DNA of 64,000 nucleotides, taken from assembly GCF_016919165.1 (NCBI RefSeq), contig NZ_JAFFPS010000021.1:1-64000 (forward strand), read 5' to 3'. Origin of the DNA: Leptospira chreensis. Lineage in GTDB: Bacteria; Spirochaetota; Leptospiria; Leptospirales; Leptospiraceae. This document shows positions 9,837 through 18,881 of this stretch, piece by piece; the first letter of the stretch is position 1, and each line of letters starts with the position of its first letter. The notes below the pieces were generated by a model. The model worked only from the letters and a program-made list of their open reading frames with translations, made no database searches and had not been told where the DNA came from. Position numbers and translations under genes: made by a program.

Positions 9837-11090
9837 CTATTTATTCTTTTTTCTAAGCTCAATCACCACTTTTTCTTTAGAATCCACATTGTACATGGCT
9901 GAGCCTTGTGTGGAATCAATGATCCTTCTGGAGTTAACTCCCTTTTCACGGAGAACTCGAGAAATGGCCTGGGAACGTTCAAATCCTAAATCATAGTTTT
10001 CATAATTTCCGGGAACATCTTCTCTGAAAGGAGTAGTATAAGTAATCACTTGGACATCAAATTCTTTGTATTCATTTTCCAAACTACGAGCAATGGCATC
10101 CAAACGGGCTCGACCTTCCAAATGGATATGGCTCGTTGGTAAATCGAAGATTTCACTCGCAAGGAAAACAAAACGATCTAGTTTAGTTTCGGATACAGGT
10201 TCCTTCGTTTGTATGGGAATTTGCGAGCCGACAGCACTGGAAACGGTTTCCATTTTGTTTTCCGGTTCTTGGGTTTTAGATCCAGAAAGAGAAACACTCA
10301 CTCCCATTCCAAATTTGAAAAAACTTTCTTCAAAGTTTCCTTTATTTTTATGTCCGGAGTTTGGTGGATCATAATTCACCATATAGACATTTGAATGTTC
10401 TAACTCTGCATTTAAGAAAAACCTTTCATTCAAATGATACCGAAAACCAATGGCACCAAATACACGATTGGTGGCACCTCCAAACAATCGTTCATATCCA
10501 GCACCTCCACCAACTCTGATATAAGGGTCTACTGGGTCATTGGGTTGAAAATGGAAAAATAAACTGAGATCGCCAGAAGTAGAGTTAAACACATCTCTTC
10601 GTTTTTGCGTTGCTATATTATAATATTCACCTTGATTCAATCGATTTAGTAAGGCGCCATAATCCGAACCTAATAAAGAATAAAGTATAACGAATCTTTC
10701 GTCAACCGATCGAAAATTGGAAGCAGTGATGGTTTGATTCGAAACCGAAAGTCCAATTCCAAAATATCGGAAAAGTCCATACTCAAATCCTAATTCACCA
10801 ACTCGGCTAGAAAGATCTGTCTGGTGTTTGAAAACATTTTGTAGAGCATAATAATTCATGAAATTGGATGCGGCGTCCGCATAAGGGGAGTTCAATACTA
10901 GAAAATTAGGGAAATTTGTTTTTTCGACCTTTTTCTCCAAGGTTCCCGAATTGTCTCCAATTCCAAAGGCACCATTACCATAAAAAATCAGATTCCCACG
11001 ATCAAAACCTTCTCCATAAACCAAGGAAAAGGGGAAAAACAATATAATTCCAATAAAAATAAAATGATATTTCCCATTCAATTTCTGCAT
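9837..11090 (-). CDS. Outer-membrane beta-barrel protein with C-terminal OmpA-like domain
   Basis: A 417-residue exported protein. Residues 1-26 are a signal peptide. Residues about 30-275 have alternating hydrophobic strands and end in repeated aromatic turns typical of a membrane barrel (for example FFLNAELEHSNVYMVNY). After a Pro/Glu/Ser linker (about 276-305), residues about 306-415 match an OmpA-type peptidoglycan-binding fold: LEGRARLDAIARSL, then FERSQAISRVLREKGVNSRRI. The linker would span the gap between barrel and peptidoglycan. The ATG at 11090 has an AGGA ribosome site 6 bases upstream. Family assignment is good; the specific role is structural by inference. Confidence 0.85.
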   Translation of the reverse strand: MQKLNGKYHFIFIGIILFFPFSLVYGEGFDRGNLIFYGNGAFGIGDNSGTLEKKVEKTNFPNFLVLNSPYADAASNFMNYYALQNVFKHQTDLSSRVGELGFEYGLFRYFGIGLSVSNQTITASNFRSVDERFVILYSLLGSDYGALLNRLNQGEYYNIATQKRRDVFNSTSGDLSLFFHFQPNDPVDPYIRVGGGAGYERLFGGATNRVFGAIGFRYHLNERFFLNAELEHSNVYMVNYDPPNSGHKNKGNFEESFFKFGMGVSVSLSGSKTQEPENKMETVSSAVGSQIPIQTKEPVSETKLDRFVFLASEIFDLPTSHIHLEGRARLDAIARSLENEYKEFDVQVITYTTPFREDVPGNYENYDLGFERSQAISRVLREKGVNSRRIIDSTQGSAMYNVDSKEKVVIELRKKNK

Positions 11091-11146
11091 GAGTGATCCT
11101 GGATAGTATCAGCTGTTAAATCAAGCTGAAATTTTTTCATAAACCC

Positions 11147-11174
11147 TGTCACAAAACTCTAGGCCTATCTCGTC
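11147..11174 (+). promoter_or_regulatory. Putative ECF41-type promoter of the oxidoreductase-sigma operon
   Basis: TGTCACA at 11147-11153 is followed after 17 bases by CGTC at 11171-11174. From memory, promoters recognised by ECF41 sigma factors have the form TGTCACA, about 16 bases, CGTC. The expected transcript would begin around 11180, just ahead of a GAGGT ribosome site at 11183-11187 and the ATG at 11194. The second gene of the operon encodes an ECF41-type sigma factor, which suggests autoregulation. The match is one base off the spacing I recall. Confidence 0.7.
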
Positions 11175-11193
11175 TTTATCACGAGGTAAAAAA

Positions 11194-12375
11194 ATGAAAC
11201 CAAAAATATTGATTTTAGGTGCAGGGTATGCAGGGATCATCGCGGCCAACCGTTTAGACAAACAAGTGAAAGATGCTGAAATTGTTCTAATTTCTGAATC
11301 CTCAGGGTTTAAGGAAAGAATAAGGTATCACGAAACTGCATCCGCTGGTTTAAAAAAAGAAATTTTGATTCGAGACCTTCTCCGAACCAATGTTAACTTT
11401 TTACAAACAAAGGTTACTGGCATTCTCCCCAAAGAAAAAACAGTAATCATTGAAGCCAAAAACCAAAATGTCCATTATGATTATTTGGTCATTGCTCTGG
11501 GAAGTTCTGAGATTCGAAAAATCCAAACAAAAGAAAATTCCATCCAATCCAAAGATGCTGTTTTAGAATTTCTAAAAAGAAAAGAGATATCTAAAATTCA
11601 AAATCTTTGTATCATTGGAAGTGGACTTACCGGTCTCGAAATGGCTACCGAATGGAAATATTTTTATCCGAAGTCTAGGGTAACCCTCATTGATCGTAGC
11701 GAACTCGGATCTTCCTTTTCTAAAAAGGCAAAAGAATATTTGCACACTTATCTATTAAAAAATGAAATCGAGGTTTTGGATAAAACGAAAATAGATAAAA
11801 TCGAAGGGAATGAAATCCAGTTTGAAAATCAAACCAAACGGTCCTTTGATTGTATCATCAATTGTACGGGATTTCAAAGTTCTTCTCTTCCGAAAGAATC
11901 CGGGTTTAAAACCAATTCCCAAAACCGAATTTACGTAGACCCCTTCCTTCGTTCCTTAGAATATCCTGAAGTTTTTGTTGCCGGCGATTCTGCCTATTTA
12001 GAAAATTCTATCTTACGTATGGGTTGTGTGACTGCTTTACCGATGGGTGCTTACATTGCGGACCACCTTGCCAATGTGATACAGGGAAAAAACTTATCTC
12101 CCTTTTCATTCCAATTTGCGGGTCGATGTATGTCCCTGGGACGAGAGGATGGTCTCATCCAAATGACTCATGGTGATGACAAACCAAAAGAATGGATCAT
12201 CAAAGGTAAGTGGGGAGCTTTCATTAAAGAACTTGTCAATAGGTTCACGATTTTCTCTCTAATGATGGAAAAAAATCTTCCCTTTCGATTTTACTTTTGG
12301 CCCAAAGGAAATCCGATCTTGGAAAAAGAAAAACGCATTTCAAAACCAATGGTGGCAGGAGATCTGGTGGTATGA
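11194..12375 (+). CDS. NDH-2-like FAD/NAD(P)-binding oxidoreductase
   Basis: A 393-residue flavoprotein of the pyridine nucleotide-disulphide oxidoreductase class. The FAD-binding GAGYAG motif is at 9-14, a second nucleotide-binding motif GSGLTG at 142-147, and the FAD-contacting VFVAGDSAYL near 255-265. There is no redox CxxxxC pair, which fits type-II NADH dehydrogenase-like or apoptosis-inducing-factor-like enzymes rather than disulphide reductases. It would oxidise NAD(P)H; the acceptor is unknown. The stop codon overlaps the ATG of the downstream sigma factor gene (ATGA at 12372-12375), implying translational coupling. Oxidoreductases are typical partners of ECF41 sigma factors. Confidence 0.85.
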   Translation: MKPKILILGAGYAGIIAANRLDKQVKDAEIVLISESSGFKERIRYHETASAGLKKEILIRDLLRTNVNFLQTKVTGILPKEKTVIIEAKNQNVHYDYLVIALGSSEIRKIQTKENSIQSKDAVLEFLKRKEISKIQNLCIIGSGLTGLEMATEWKYFYPKSRVTLIDRSELGSSFSKKAKEYLHTYLLKNEIEVLDKTKIDKIEGNEIQFENQTKRSFDCIINCTGFQSSSLPKESGFKTNSQNRIYVDPFLRSLEYPEVFVAGDSAYLENSILRMGCVTALPMGAYIADHLANVIQGKNLSPFSFQFAGRCMSLGREDGLIQMTHGDDKPKEWIIKGKWGAFIKELVNRFTIFSLMMEKNLPFRFYFWPKGNPILEKEKRISKPMVAGDLVV

Positions 12376-13307
12376 ATGATCTAGAATTTTTTCTAGAATG
12401 GAAACATTATCTTTTCTCCATAGCCTACCGCATTACAGGAAGTTATGTGGATGCAGAAGACATTGTCCAGGAGAGTTATCTAAGATGGCTCTCCGCCGAA
12501 AAGTCGACAATCCAAAATCATAAATCTTATTTAGGAAGTATCACGGCAAGACTTGCCTTTGATCTTTTAAAAAAAGCATCCAGAAAAAAAGAATCCTACA
12601 TCGGCCCGTATTTACCCGAACCTATACCAGAGACTGCGAACGTTTTTGATGATGAAAAGATTAATTTTGCTTTTTTGGTGATTTTAGAGACACTCAATCC
12701 AACCGAACGAGCCGTTTTCATCTTACGAGAGTTATTCGATTTTGATTATGAATCCATTTCGGAGATCGTAGGGAAAAATACAGACAATTGCAGACAGATT
12801 TTGAGTCGGGCTCGCAATGCGATCCAATCTCGAAAGAAAAAATTTGATCCAGACCCAAAACTCCATTCCAGACTACTATTGGAATTTAGTTTTGCTTGTT
12901 ACAACCAAGACACAAAATCACTCGCCAACTTACTCAAAGAGGATGTAGTTGCATTTTCTGACGGTGGAGGGAAAGTGCATGCAGCAAGGATCCCGATTCC
13001 TGGAATCCAAAGGGTAATCTCACTACTGACAAGAACCACGGCAAAGGCATCAAAATCCACAGAAATCTATTTTGGGTATGCCAACGGCTCTCTGGCTCTC
13101 ATTGGGTATTCCGAAGATGGACCGAGCGTTGTCCAAATTTTTACTACCCAAGGGAACCGGATTGATACTATTTTTAATTTAGTAAATCCTGATAAACTAA
13201 AAGGCTTTCAAAATAAAGAAAACCTTTTGAAACTAGGATATCTACGAAAACCGAACCTGTTTGATTGGGCTCTTGCCTATGTAAGGCGGTGGATGTCCTT
13301 TTCATAA
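12372..13307 (+). CDS. ECF41-type sigma factor with fused SnoaL-like regulatory domain
   Basis: A 311-residue ECF sigma factor. Sigma region 2 lies at about 5-70 (YRITGSYVDAEDIVQESYLRW) and region 4 at about 100-152 (LNPTERAVFILRE, then the helix-turn-helix). A C-terminal SnoaL/NTF2-like domain follows. The three ECF41 signature motifs are all present: YLPEPI at 80-85 in the linker, DGGGK at 197-201 and NPDKL at 272-276. In ECF41 proteins this fused domain controls activity in place of a separate anti-sigma factor. A longer open frame extends to 12297, but the ATG at 12372 fits domain boundaries and overlaps the preceding stop. It probably activates its own operon through the promoter at 11147-11174. 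Confidence 0.93.
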   Translation: MNDLEFFLEWKHYLFSIAYRITGSYVDAEDIVQESYLRWLSAEKSTIQNHKSYLGSITARLAFDLLKKASRKKESYIGPYLPEPIPETANVFDDEKINFAFLVILETLNPTERAVFILRELFDFDYESISEIVGKNTDNCRQILSRARNAIQSRKKKFDPDPKLHSRLLLEFSFACYNQDTKSLANLLKEDVVAFSDGGGKVHAARIPIPGIQRVISLLTRTTAKASKSTEIYFGYANGSLALIGYSEDGPSVVQIFTTQGNRIDTIFNLVNPDKLKGFQNKENLLKLGYLRKPNLFDWALAYVRRWMSFS

Positions 13308-13353
13308 AGTTCATTGATTTACTTGTTTTCTTTCGTCCAATAAGAGGAAGGCA

Positions 13354-15777
13354 ATGCGGATACAAAAACCAATCTTCCTTTTGATTTTACTGATCACGAC
13401 GGCCTTCGGTTGTGGACCCAGTAAGATCGCAAATCCTCCTCTTGCTAAGAAAGCTGTCTTGGATCTTCGTGGTTGGAACTTTGAAACTATGGGGAATGTT
13501 TCCCTCAATGGCGAATGGAGGATCGATTGGAAAAATTGGAATCCAGACAAAGATTCTCCTAGTAATGAATTCACGGTCGTTCCAGGACACTGGAGCAATT
13601 CTTCTTTAGAAAAATATCCAACAGGATTTGCTCGTTTGAGCCTAACCATCCTAGTTCCCGAAAATACAAAAACATTGTATCTGCAAAATGGTGTGACTCG
13701 CAATGCTTTTGAAATTCTTGTGGGTGAAGAAACCATATACAAATCGGGAATCATTGGAGAGAGTTTCGCCGCAGAAGTCCCCCATCTCAATATCCAAACC
13801 GTAGCCTTACCCGACTCGAAAGACCACGAAATCAAACTGTCCTTAAAAATTTCTTGTTTCCATTATCATATCTGCGGTGTGGCAACACCTTATACTTTAG
13901 GAACACATTCAGGAATAGGCAAATCCTATCTAGAAACCATTGGCAGAGATATTTTTGTATTAACTTCCCTACTCACTTTAGCATTCTTTCATTTTGTTTT
14001 ATACATTTTTTGGAGAGATGAAAAAACCCATATCCTATTTGCAGCTGTTTGTTTTTTAGCGTCGATGCGTTTATTAAGCATCGGAGAAACTCGGTTTATC
14101 TATAATTATCTTCCTTTAGGCGCCTATGAAATTATGGTCCGGATCAATGGGATTAGTTTTGTTCTGTTGTATCTTGCTTTTGTTTTGTATGTGAAAGAAA
14201 TTTATAATGAAGAAAGATACAAAACCATTTATCGTGTAAACTTCGTTGTGGCATCTTTATTATTCTTTGCCCTCCCCCTCGATCTACTTACTTTTTCTAA
14301 ATTTTTAGCTCTCCATTTACTTTTATCACTTCTTGCTCTTTTTGGGTTACTTTACCCCATCATTCATGGTGTTTTTTTAAAGGTACCTGGAAGTCGTTTG
14401 TTTTTGTTTTCTGTGATTGCTACCATGTGTTTATTTTCTTTAGACATCCTCACTGAGTTTGCAAAAAAAGGAACCGCCTATCTTGCACAATACGGATTTC
14501 TTGTATTTGGTCTTTCACAAGCTCTATTCATTGCAGACAGGATGATACAAAATTTCAAAAACAAAGAAAGACTCAAACAAGAAAAAGAAAGTGCAGAAGC
14601 AAAAGTAAATTTCAAAACCAATTTTCTTTCCACAATGAGTCATGAAATCAGAACTCCCATGAACGGAGTTTTGGGAATGACTCAGTTATTACAACAAACC
14701 AATTTATCTGAGGAACAAAAAGAATACTTAAACCTAATTCAATTTAGCGGCGACAATCTTTTATTACTGATCAACGACATTTTGGATTTAAGCAAATTGG
14801 AGGCTGGTCAATTTGAATTACATTCAGAACCGGTCCCACTACAAAAATTCATGAAGGATTGTATCAATCTTTTCAAAGCGCAAACAGATCCCAATCAACT
14901 CAAAATTGAATTAGAATTTTTAAATCCACCACCCGCCTTGCTGATCACAGACCAAAGGCGGTTTGCGCAAGTTTTGACCAATCTAATTAGTAACGCGGTC
15001 AAATTTACAGAAAAAGGTGCCATCACTGTTCTTGTTGAAACCATTACTTTAAAAGAAGATATGGTTCGATTGAAAGTTTCTGTAAAAGATACAGGGATTG
15101 GGATTCCAGAAGACCGAATGGGAGTTTTGTTCCAACCGTTCTCACAAGTCCACTCCCACCTAACAGAAAAAACAATAGGAACAGGACTCGGTCTTGCCAT
15201 CACTAAGAAATTAATAGAAGAGATGGGAGGATCCATTTCCGTTCAAAGTGTTTATGGAAGAGGATCCAATTTCACATTTCAATTTTCCGCACAAATTGGA
15301 TTAGAATCCTTAAAGTCAGAACAAACCTCGGATGTGGCGACCCAAAACCAAAAAAGAAATACAGACTCTTCTTTGGCAGAAAAATATCCTTTAAAGATTT
15401 TGGTCGCCGACGATGACCCGATCAGTCAAAAAGTCTCCAACCTATTTTTGAAAAAGCTGGGATATACCAACTTACAGGCTGAGAATGGAGAAAAAACGCT
15501 GGATATGGTTCGTTCCGAAAGTCCAGATTTGTTATTTGTCGACATCCAAATGCCGGATATGGATGGAATCACTGTCGCTAAATGCATTCGTCAGTCACAA
15601 ACCATCACAAAACAGCCTGTAATCATAGCCCTTACCGCCAACGTGATGGAAGAAGAAAAACACCGATGCCTTTCTGCCGGCATGGATGATTTTATGACAA
15701 AACCACTTCTGATGAGAGATCTCGATTTCATGATTCGAAAATGGGCGAAAAGGGACTTGTTACAGTCCAATAAATAA
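13354..15777 (+). CDS. 7TMR-DISM hybrid sensor histidine kinase with receiver domain
   Basis: An 807-residue sensor. An N-terminal signal sequence ends near Cys20. Residues about 35-185 form a periplasmic sugar-binding-like DISMED2 domain (LNGEWRIDW, GHW, YLQNG). Seven transmembrane helices cover about 197-397. A kinase core follows: phospho-accepting His430 in STMSHEIRTPMNG, ATP-binding N, G1 and G2 boxes (LISNAVKF, DTGIGIP, GTGLGLAI) and a C-terminal receiver domain with acidic pair ADDD (685-688) and phospho-acceptor Asp730. Output must go through a phosphotransfer partner elsewhere because no DNA-binding domain is present. The ATG has a strong GGAAGG ribosome site. Confidence 0.94.
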   Translation: MRIQKPIFLLILLITTAFGCGPSKIANPPLAKKAVLDLRGWNFETMGNVSLNGEWRIDWKNWNPDKDSPSNEFTVVPGHWSNSSLEKYPTGFARLSLTILVPENTKTLYLQNGVTRNAFEILVGEETIYKSGIIGESFAAEVPHLNIQTVALPDSKDHEIKLSLKISCFHYHICGVATPYTLGTHSGIGKSYLETIGRDIFVLTSLLTLAFFHFVLYIFWRDEKTHILFAAVCFLASMRLLSIGETRFIYNYLPLGAYEIMVRINGISFVLLYLAFVLYVKEIYNEERYKTIYRVNFVVASLLFFALPLDLLTFSKFLALHLLLSLLALFGLLYPIIHGVFLKVPGSRLFLFSVIATMCLFSLDILTEFAKKGTAYLAQYGFLVFGLSQALFIADRMIQNFKNKERLKQEKESAEAKVNFKTNFLSTMSHEIRTPMNGVLGMTQLLQQTNLSEEQKEYLNLIQFSGDNLLLLINDILDLSKLEAGQFELHSEPVPLQKFMKDCINLFKAQTDPNQLKIELEFLNPPPALLITDQRRFAQVLTNLISNAVKFTEKGAITVLVETITLKEDMVRLKVSVKDTGIGIPEDRMGVLFQPFSQVHSHLTEKTIGTGLGLAITKKLIEEMGGSISVQSVYGRGSNFTFQFSAQIGLESLKSEQTSDVATQNQKRNTDSSLAEKYPLKILVADDDPISQKVSNLFLKKLGYTNLQAENGEKTLDMVRSESPDLLFVDIQMPDMDGITVAKCIRQSQTITKQPVIIALTANVMEEEKHRCLSAGMDDFMTKPLLMRDLDFMIRKWAKRDLLQSNK

Positions 15778-15788
15778 GGATTAAAATT

Positions 15789-16820
15789 TTGGCTACAACT
15801 CTCGGCAAACTTCCCCACGGCGACCTTCTCAAACGGATTTCCAGGTCAGAACACTTTCAATCTGGTAGTTTTCAAAACTTAGAACATACAGAGATGCTCG
15901 CACCTAACAGTTCTTATTTTAAAATGGCCATCAAATATTGGCAAAAACCAAATTCCATTCGGCCCTCCTCTCCCGTTCCCTCCGTAAAAGTCAATTTAAA
16001 GGAACTGGATGCAACCAAACCGCAATACATTTGGTTTGGACATTCTTCTTATCTTTTACTTGCCGAAGGAAAAAAGATTTTAGTGGATCCCGTTTTTTCT
16101 GGTTATGCGTCCCCGGTTCCCTTTGCCGTTCAATCCTTTGAAGGAACAGATATTTATTTACCAGAGGATATGCCTGATTTGGACATCCTACTTATCACTC
16201 ATGATCATTATGACCACTTAGATTATGAAACAATCCTCAAACTACATCCCAAAACAAAAACCATCGTTGTTCCGTTAGGTGTATCGGCGCATCTCCTTTC
16301 CTGGGGAGTCCCACTTTCAAAAATTGTAGAGTTGGACTGGTTTGAGTCCAAAGAAATTGTATCGAACCTAAACGTCACAGCCACACCCACACGACATTTT
16401 TCTGGACGAAGTGTACTCAGAAACAAAAGCCTCTGGTGTTCCTATGTTTTAAGGATTGGAGAATACAAAGTATTTGTGGGTGGTGATTCTGGATACGGAT
16501 CCGTTTTTGAAACCATTGGGAAAAAATATGGACCTTTTGATTTGGCATTTTTAGAATGTGGGCAATACGGTGACGATTGGCCATTCATTCATATGCGACC
16601 GGAAGAAACAGCCTTGGCGGCAAAAACCATTGGAGCCAAATCTTTTGTTCCCGTCCATTGGGGAAAATTCATTTTATCCCTTCATCCTTGGAATGATCCC
16701 ATCAAACGAGTGCTTGTTGCTTCTCAAGATTTAAAACTCAACCTACAAGTTCCAAAAATTGGAGAAAGTTTTTCTTTCACAGGCTCTGGTAGTGTGGATG
16801 GATGGTGGAATTTTCAGTGA
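15789..16820 (+). CDS. Metallo-beta-lactamase-fold hydrolase (NAPE-PLD/UlaG-like)
   Basis: A 343-residue zinc hydrolase. The metal-binding motif HDHYDHLD sits near 137-144, with further ligands in TPTRHFSGR, GGDSGYG and PVHWGKF. The N-terminal block YIWFGHSSYLL and the overall motif order resemble the N-acyl-phosphatidylethanolamine phospholipase D and UlaG-like group, so a phosphodiester or lactone bond is plausible; the substrate is not established. The start is a TTG 8 bases after AAGGA, 11 bases beyond the stop of the hybrid kinase gene, so co-transcription with the kinase is likely. No signal peptide is seen, suggesting a cytoplasmic or peripheral protein. Confidence 0.85.
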   Translation: MATTLGKLPHGDLLKRISRSEHFQSGSFQNLEHTEMLAPNSSYFKMAIKYWQKPNSIRPSSPVPSVKVNLKELDATKPQYIWFGHSSYLLLAEGKKILVDPVFSGYASPVPFAVQSFEGTDIYLPEDMPDLDILLITHDHYDHLDYETILKLHPKTKTIVVPLGVSAHLLSWGVPLSKIVELDWFESKEIVSNLNVTATPTRHFSGRSVLRNKSLWCSYVLRIGEYKVFVGGDSGYGSVFETIGKKYGPFDLAFLECGQYGDDWPFIHMRPEETALAAKTIGAKSFVPVHWGKFILSLHPWNDPIKRVLVASQDLKLNLQVPKIGESFSFTGSGSVDGWWNFQ

Positions 16821-16877
16821 CAACGATTGCGTTTTTCTTATATGGTTAGAATCTAATTTTAACCAAGGTTTTTATCA

Positions 16878-17612
16878 ATGAAACACGCACTCATCATTGG
16901 AGCCACTTCCGATATTGGAATCCATATTGCAGAATCTTTAGCCAAACGAGGATTCCTTCTTTCCTTAACCGGGAGAAATAAACAGAAGTTAAATGAAATA
17001 AAAACGAAACTAAAATCCAAATATTCTATTTCGATAGAGACCTACGAATTGGATGTCACTAATTTTTCTTCTCATTCAAAATTCTATCAGTCTTTAAAAG
17101 ACAAACCTTCCATCGTTTTTTTTGTCGCCGGTTACTACGAAGACCAAAAGAAAGCCAGAGAAGACCAAACGGAACTTCTAAAAACCATTCACACAAACTA
17201 CACCGGAGCTCTGTCACTACTCAATATCATCTCACTGGATATGGAGGAGAAAGGAGTGGGAACCATTGTTGCGATTAGCTCTGTAGCTGGGATTCGCGGC
17301 CGACAAATGAATTATATTTACGGAAGTGCCAAAGCCGGTTTAACAACTTATCTTTCTGGACTCCGGTCTCTTTTATTTGCAAAAGGGGTTCATATTTCAA
17401 CCATCCAACTAGGACCGGTGTATACAAAGATGTCCGAGGGACACAACCTGATTCCTTGGCTCACCTTACAGCCGGAAGTTGCCGCGGAACTCATTGTCAA
17501 AGCCGGACTCGAGAAAAAAGATTTAGTTTATCTTCGTTGGCCTTGGCGTTTCATCATGGAAATCATTCGGATCATCCCAGAATGGATTTTCAAACGCCTT
17601 CCTCCATTTTAA
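16878..17612 (+). CDS. Short-chain dehydrogenase/reductase (SDR)
   Basis: A 244-residue Rossmann enzyme of the classical SDR family. The cofactor motif GATSDIG lies at 8-14, the catalytic Ser in ISSVAG and the Tyr-x-x-x-Lys pair in YIYGSAKAG at about 150-158. The C-terminus is hydrophobic and basic (WPWRFIMEIIRIIPEWIFKRLP), as in SDRs that associate with membranes and act on lipids. An imperfect inverted repeat (GGTTAGAA and TTTTAACC, about 16845-16865) precedes the ATG. The substrate is unknown. It may be transcribed with the upstream hydrolase gene, 57 bases away. Confidence 0.88.
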   Translation: MKHALIIGATSDIGIHIAESLAKRGFLLSLTGRNKQKLNEIKTKLKSKYSISIETYELDVTNFSSHSKFYQSLKDKPSIVFFVAGYYEDQKKAREDQTELLKTIHTNYTGALSLLNIISLDMEEKGVGTIVAISSVAGIRGRQMNYIYGSAKAGLTTYLSGLRSLLFAKGVHISTIQLGPVYTKMSEGHNLIPWLTLQPEVAAELIVKAGLEKKDLVYLRWPWRFIMEIIRIIPEWIFKRLPPF

Positions 17613-17628
17613 AAACAGAATCTAGATT

Positions 17629-18690
17629 CTAAGGAAAACTAATATAGTTCCAAATGGTTTGGAATCCATTGGTCATAGGACAGCTATGTAAAGCGGCCGT
17701 TCCCATCCCATTACAAGCGCTGGTCACCAAACGATGGCTATTTGCATAAGGTGCACCGACACTGGTATTTGTAAGTGTCCCTGTCATAGAGAACTGACTC
17801 AACCAAGCATCTGTTACTTGGTTTGCATTCCCGCTAAAGTTGGCAACTGTGTCGTTTTCATGAATGAGTCCATAATAGGAATTTGCCGGCGCAGTTTGAG
17901 CCCCACCCATCCAAGTGGGAAGAGAAGAAAACTGCAAACTATAATCAGAAACCCCGCTATAAATAGAAACACGGGCCACGGCTCTGCGTTTTCCATGATA
18001 AGCGGCGTGACCACTTCCTTGGGAATGACCTCCCACATAAACCAAATTCCAATTAATACTATTTCCAGTGATAAATTGCGCCCAACCTTCACCAGGTCTT
18101 GATGATACCAAATACTGAAGGAGAGAGAGTAACCTTCCTTCGATGGAATTGGCCACATCCACCGATACGTAAGGCGATACATCAGCTCCCGTCACCACTT
18201 CATTCCGCAAATTTTCAAAACAATTGGTATCAAGTCTTGCATCCCCTTGGTTACAAAGACTATTCACTGCTTCCCCATTCGGGTAACTGAGACCAATGAC
18301 ATGGTATCCGCGCGTGGCTCCTTGTTGTAAGATGGCACCAATTTCGCAAGGGCTGGATCCCGTTCCTGGATAAAATACAGAAAGGATATTTTTTCGACTA
18401 ACACTCGCTTGTGGAGGATAAACCTGGTGTGGGTTATTATAAGAAGTAATGGCGGATGAGGCCAACGAAGGTTGGATTTGTAATCTGGTTAAGGCTCCAA
18501 CACTGCCACTCGAAGGAAAACTGTTTTGTCCGGCACAGGATCTGGCATACAACCCAAGCCCAAGGAGAGTCACCAAATCTTCTTTTTCGTCTGATTCTTT
18601 TTTACAGGAGAGGATAAAACAAGAAATACAAAAAACTATGACAAAAGAACGGAACAAACGAAATGGAATGAAAGAATTCAATACACACAC
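17629..18690 (-). CDS. Lipoprotein of the alpha/beta-hydrolase type
   Basis: A 353-residue exported protein. The signal peptide ends in a lipobox-like FILSC with the acceptor at Cys29. The rest resembles an alpha/beta hydrolase: nucleophile elbow GHSQG with Ser223 at 221-225, a preceding strand WNLVYVG, and a late His319 in ANSHRLV as a candidate catalytic histidine. Numerous cysteines in the mature part could form disulphides. The first in-frame start is GTG at 18690; a slightly later start would still include the signal peptide. It converges with the SDR gene with a 16-base gap. The substrate is unknown. Confidence 0.75.
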   Translation of the reverse strand: MCVLNSFIPFRLFRSFVIVFCISCFILSCKKESDEKEDLVTLLGLGLYARSCAGQNSFPSSGSVGALTRLQIQPSLASSAITSYNNPHQVYPPQASVSRKNILSVFYPGTGSSPCEIGAILQQGATRGYHVIGLSYPNGEAVNSLCNQGDARLDTNCFENLRNEVVTGADVSPYVSVDVANSIEGRLLSLLQYLVSSRPGEGWAQFITGNSINWNLVYVGGHSQGSGHAAYHGKRRAVARVSIYSGVSDYSLQFSSLPTWMGGAQTAPANSYYGLIHENDTVANFSGNANQVTDAWLSQFSMTGTLTNTSVGAPYANSHRLVTSACNGMGTAALHSCPMTNGFQTIWNYISFP

Positions 18691-18847
18691 CTAAACTAAC
18701 AAATCTAAATATTGGATATAGTTAAAAACTTGATAAAAAGAAAGCAACTCATAATAAACAAATGATTTGGGACGAACAAAACACTCTTGCCGAAAGAACA
18801 TACAAAATGTTGAAGCTTTGTGCTACGACAAAGGAACCAAAGCTAAC

Positions 18848-18873
18848 ATTTTCATTTTTAACTAAATGAAAAT
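18848..18873 (-). terminator. Possible terminator of the nirK operon
   Basis: A perfect 10-bp AT-rich inverted repeat (ATTTTCATTT, loop ttaact, AAATGAAAAT) lies just past the stop codon of the SCO gene in the minus direction. No strong U tract follows, so the terminator call is tentative. The remainder of 18691-18881 shows no gene. Confidence 0.4.
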
Positions 18874-18881
18874 CAAACTGA

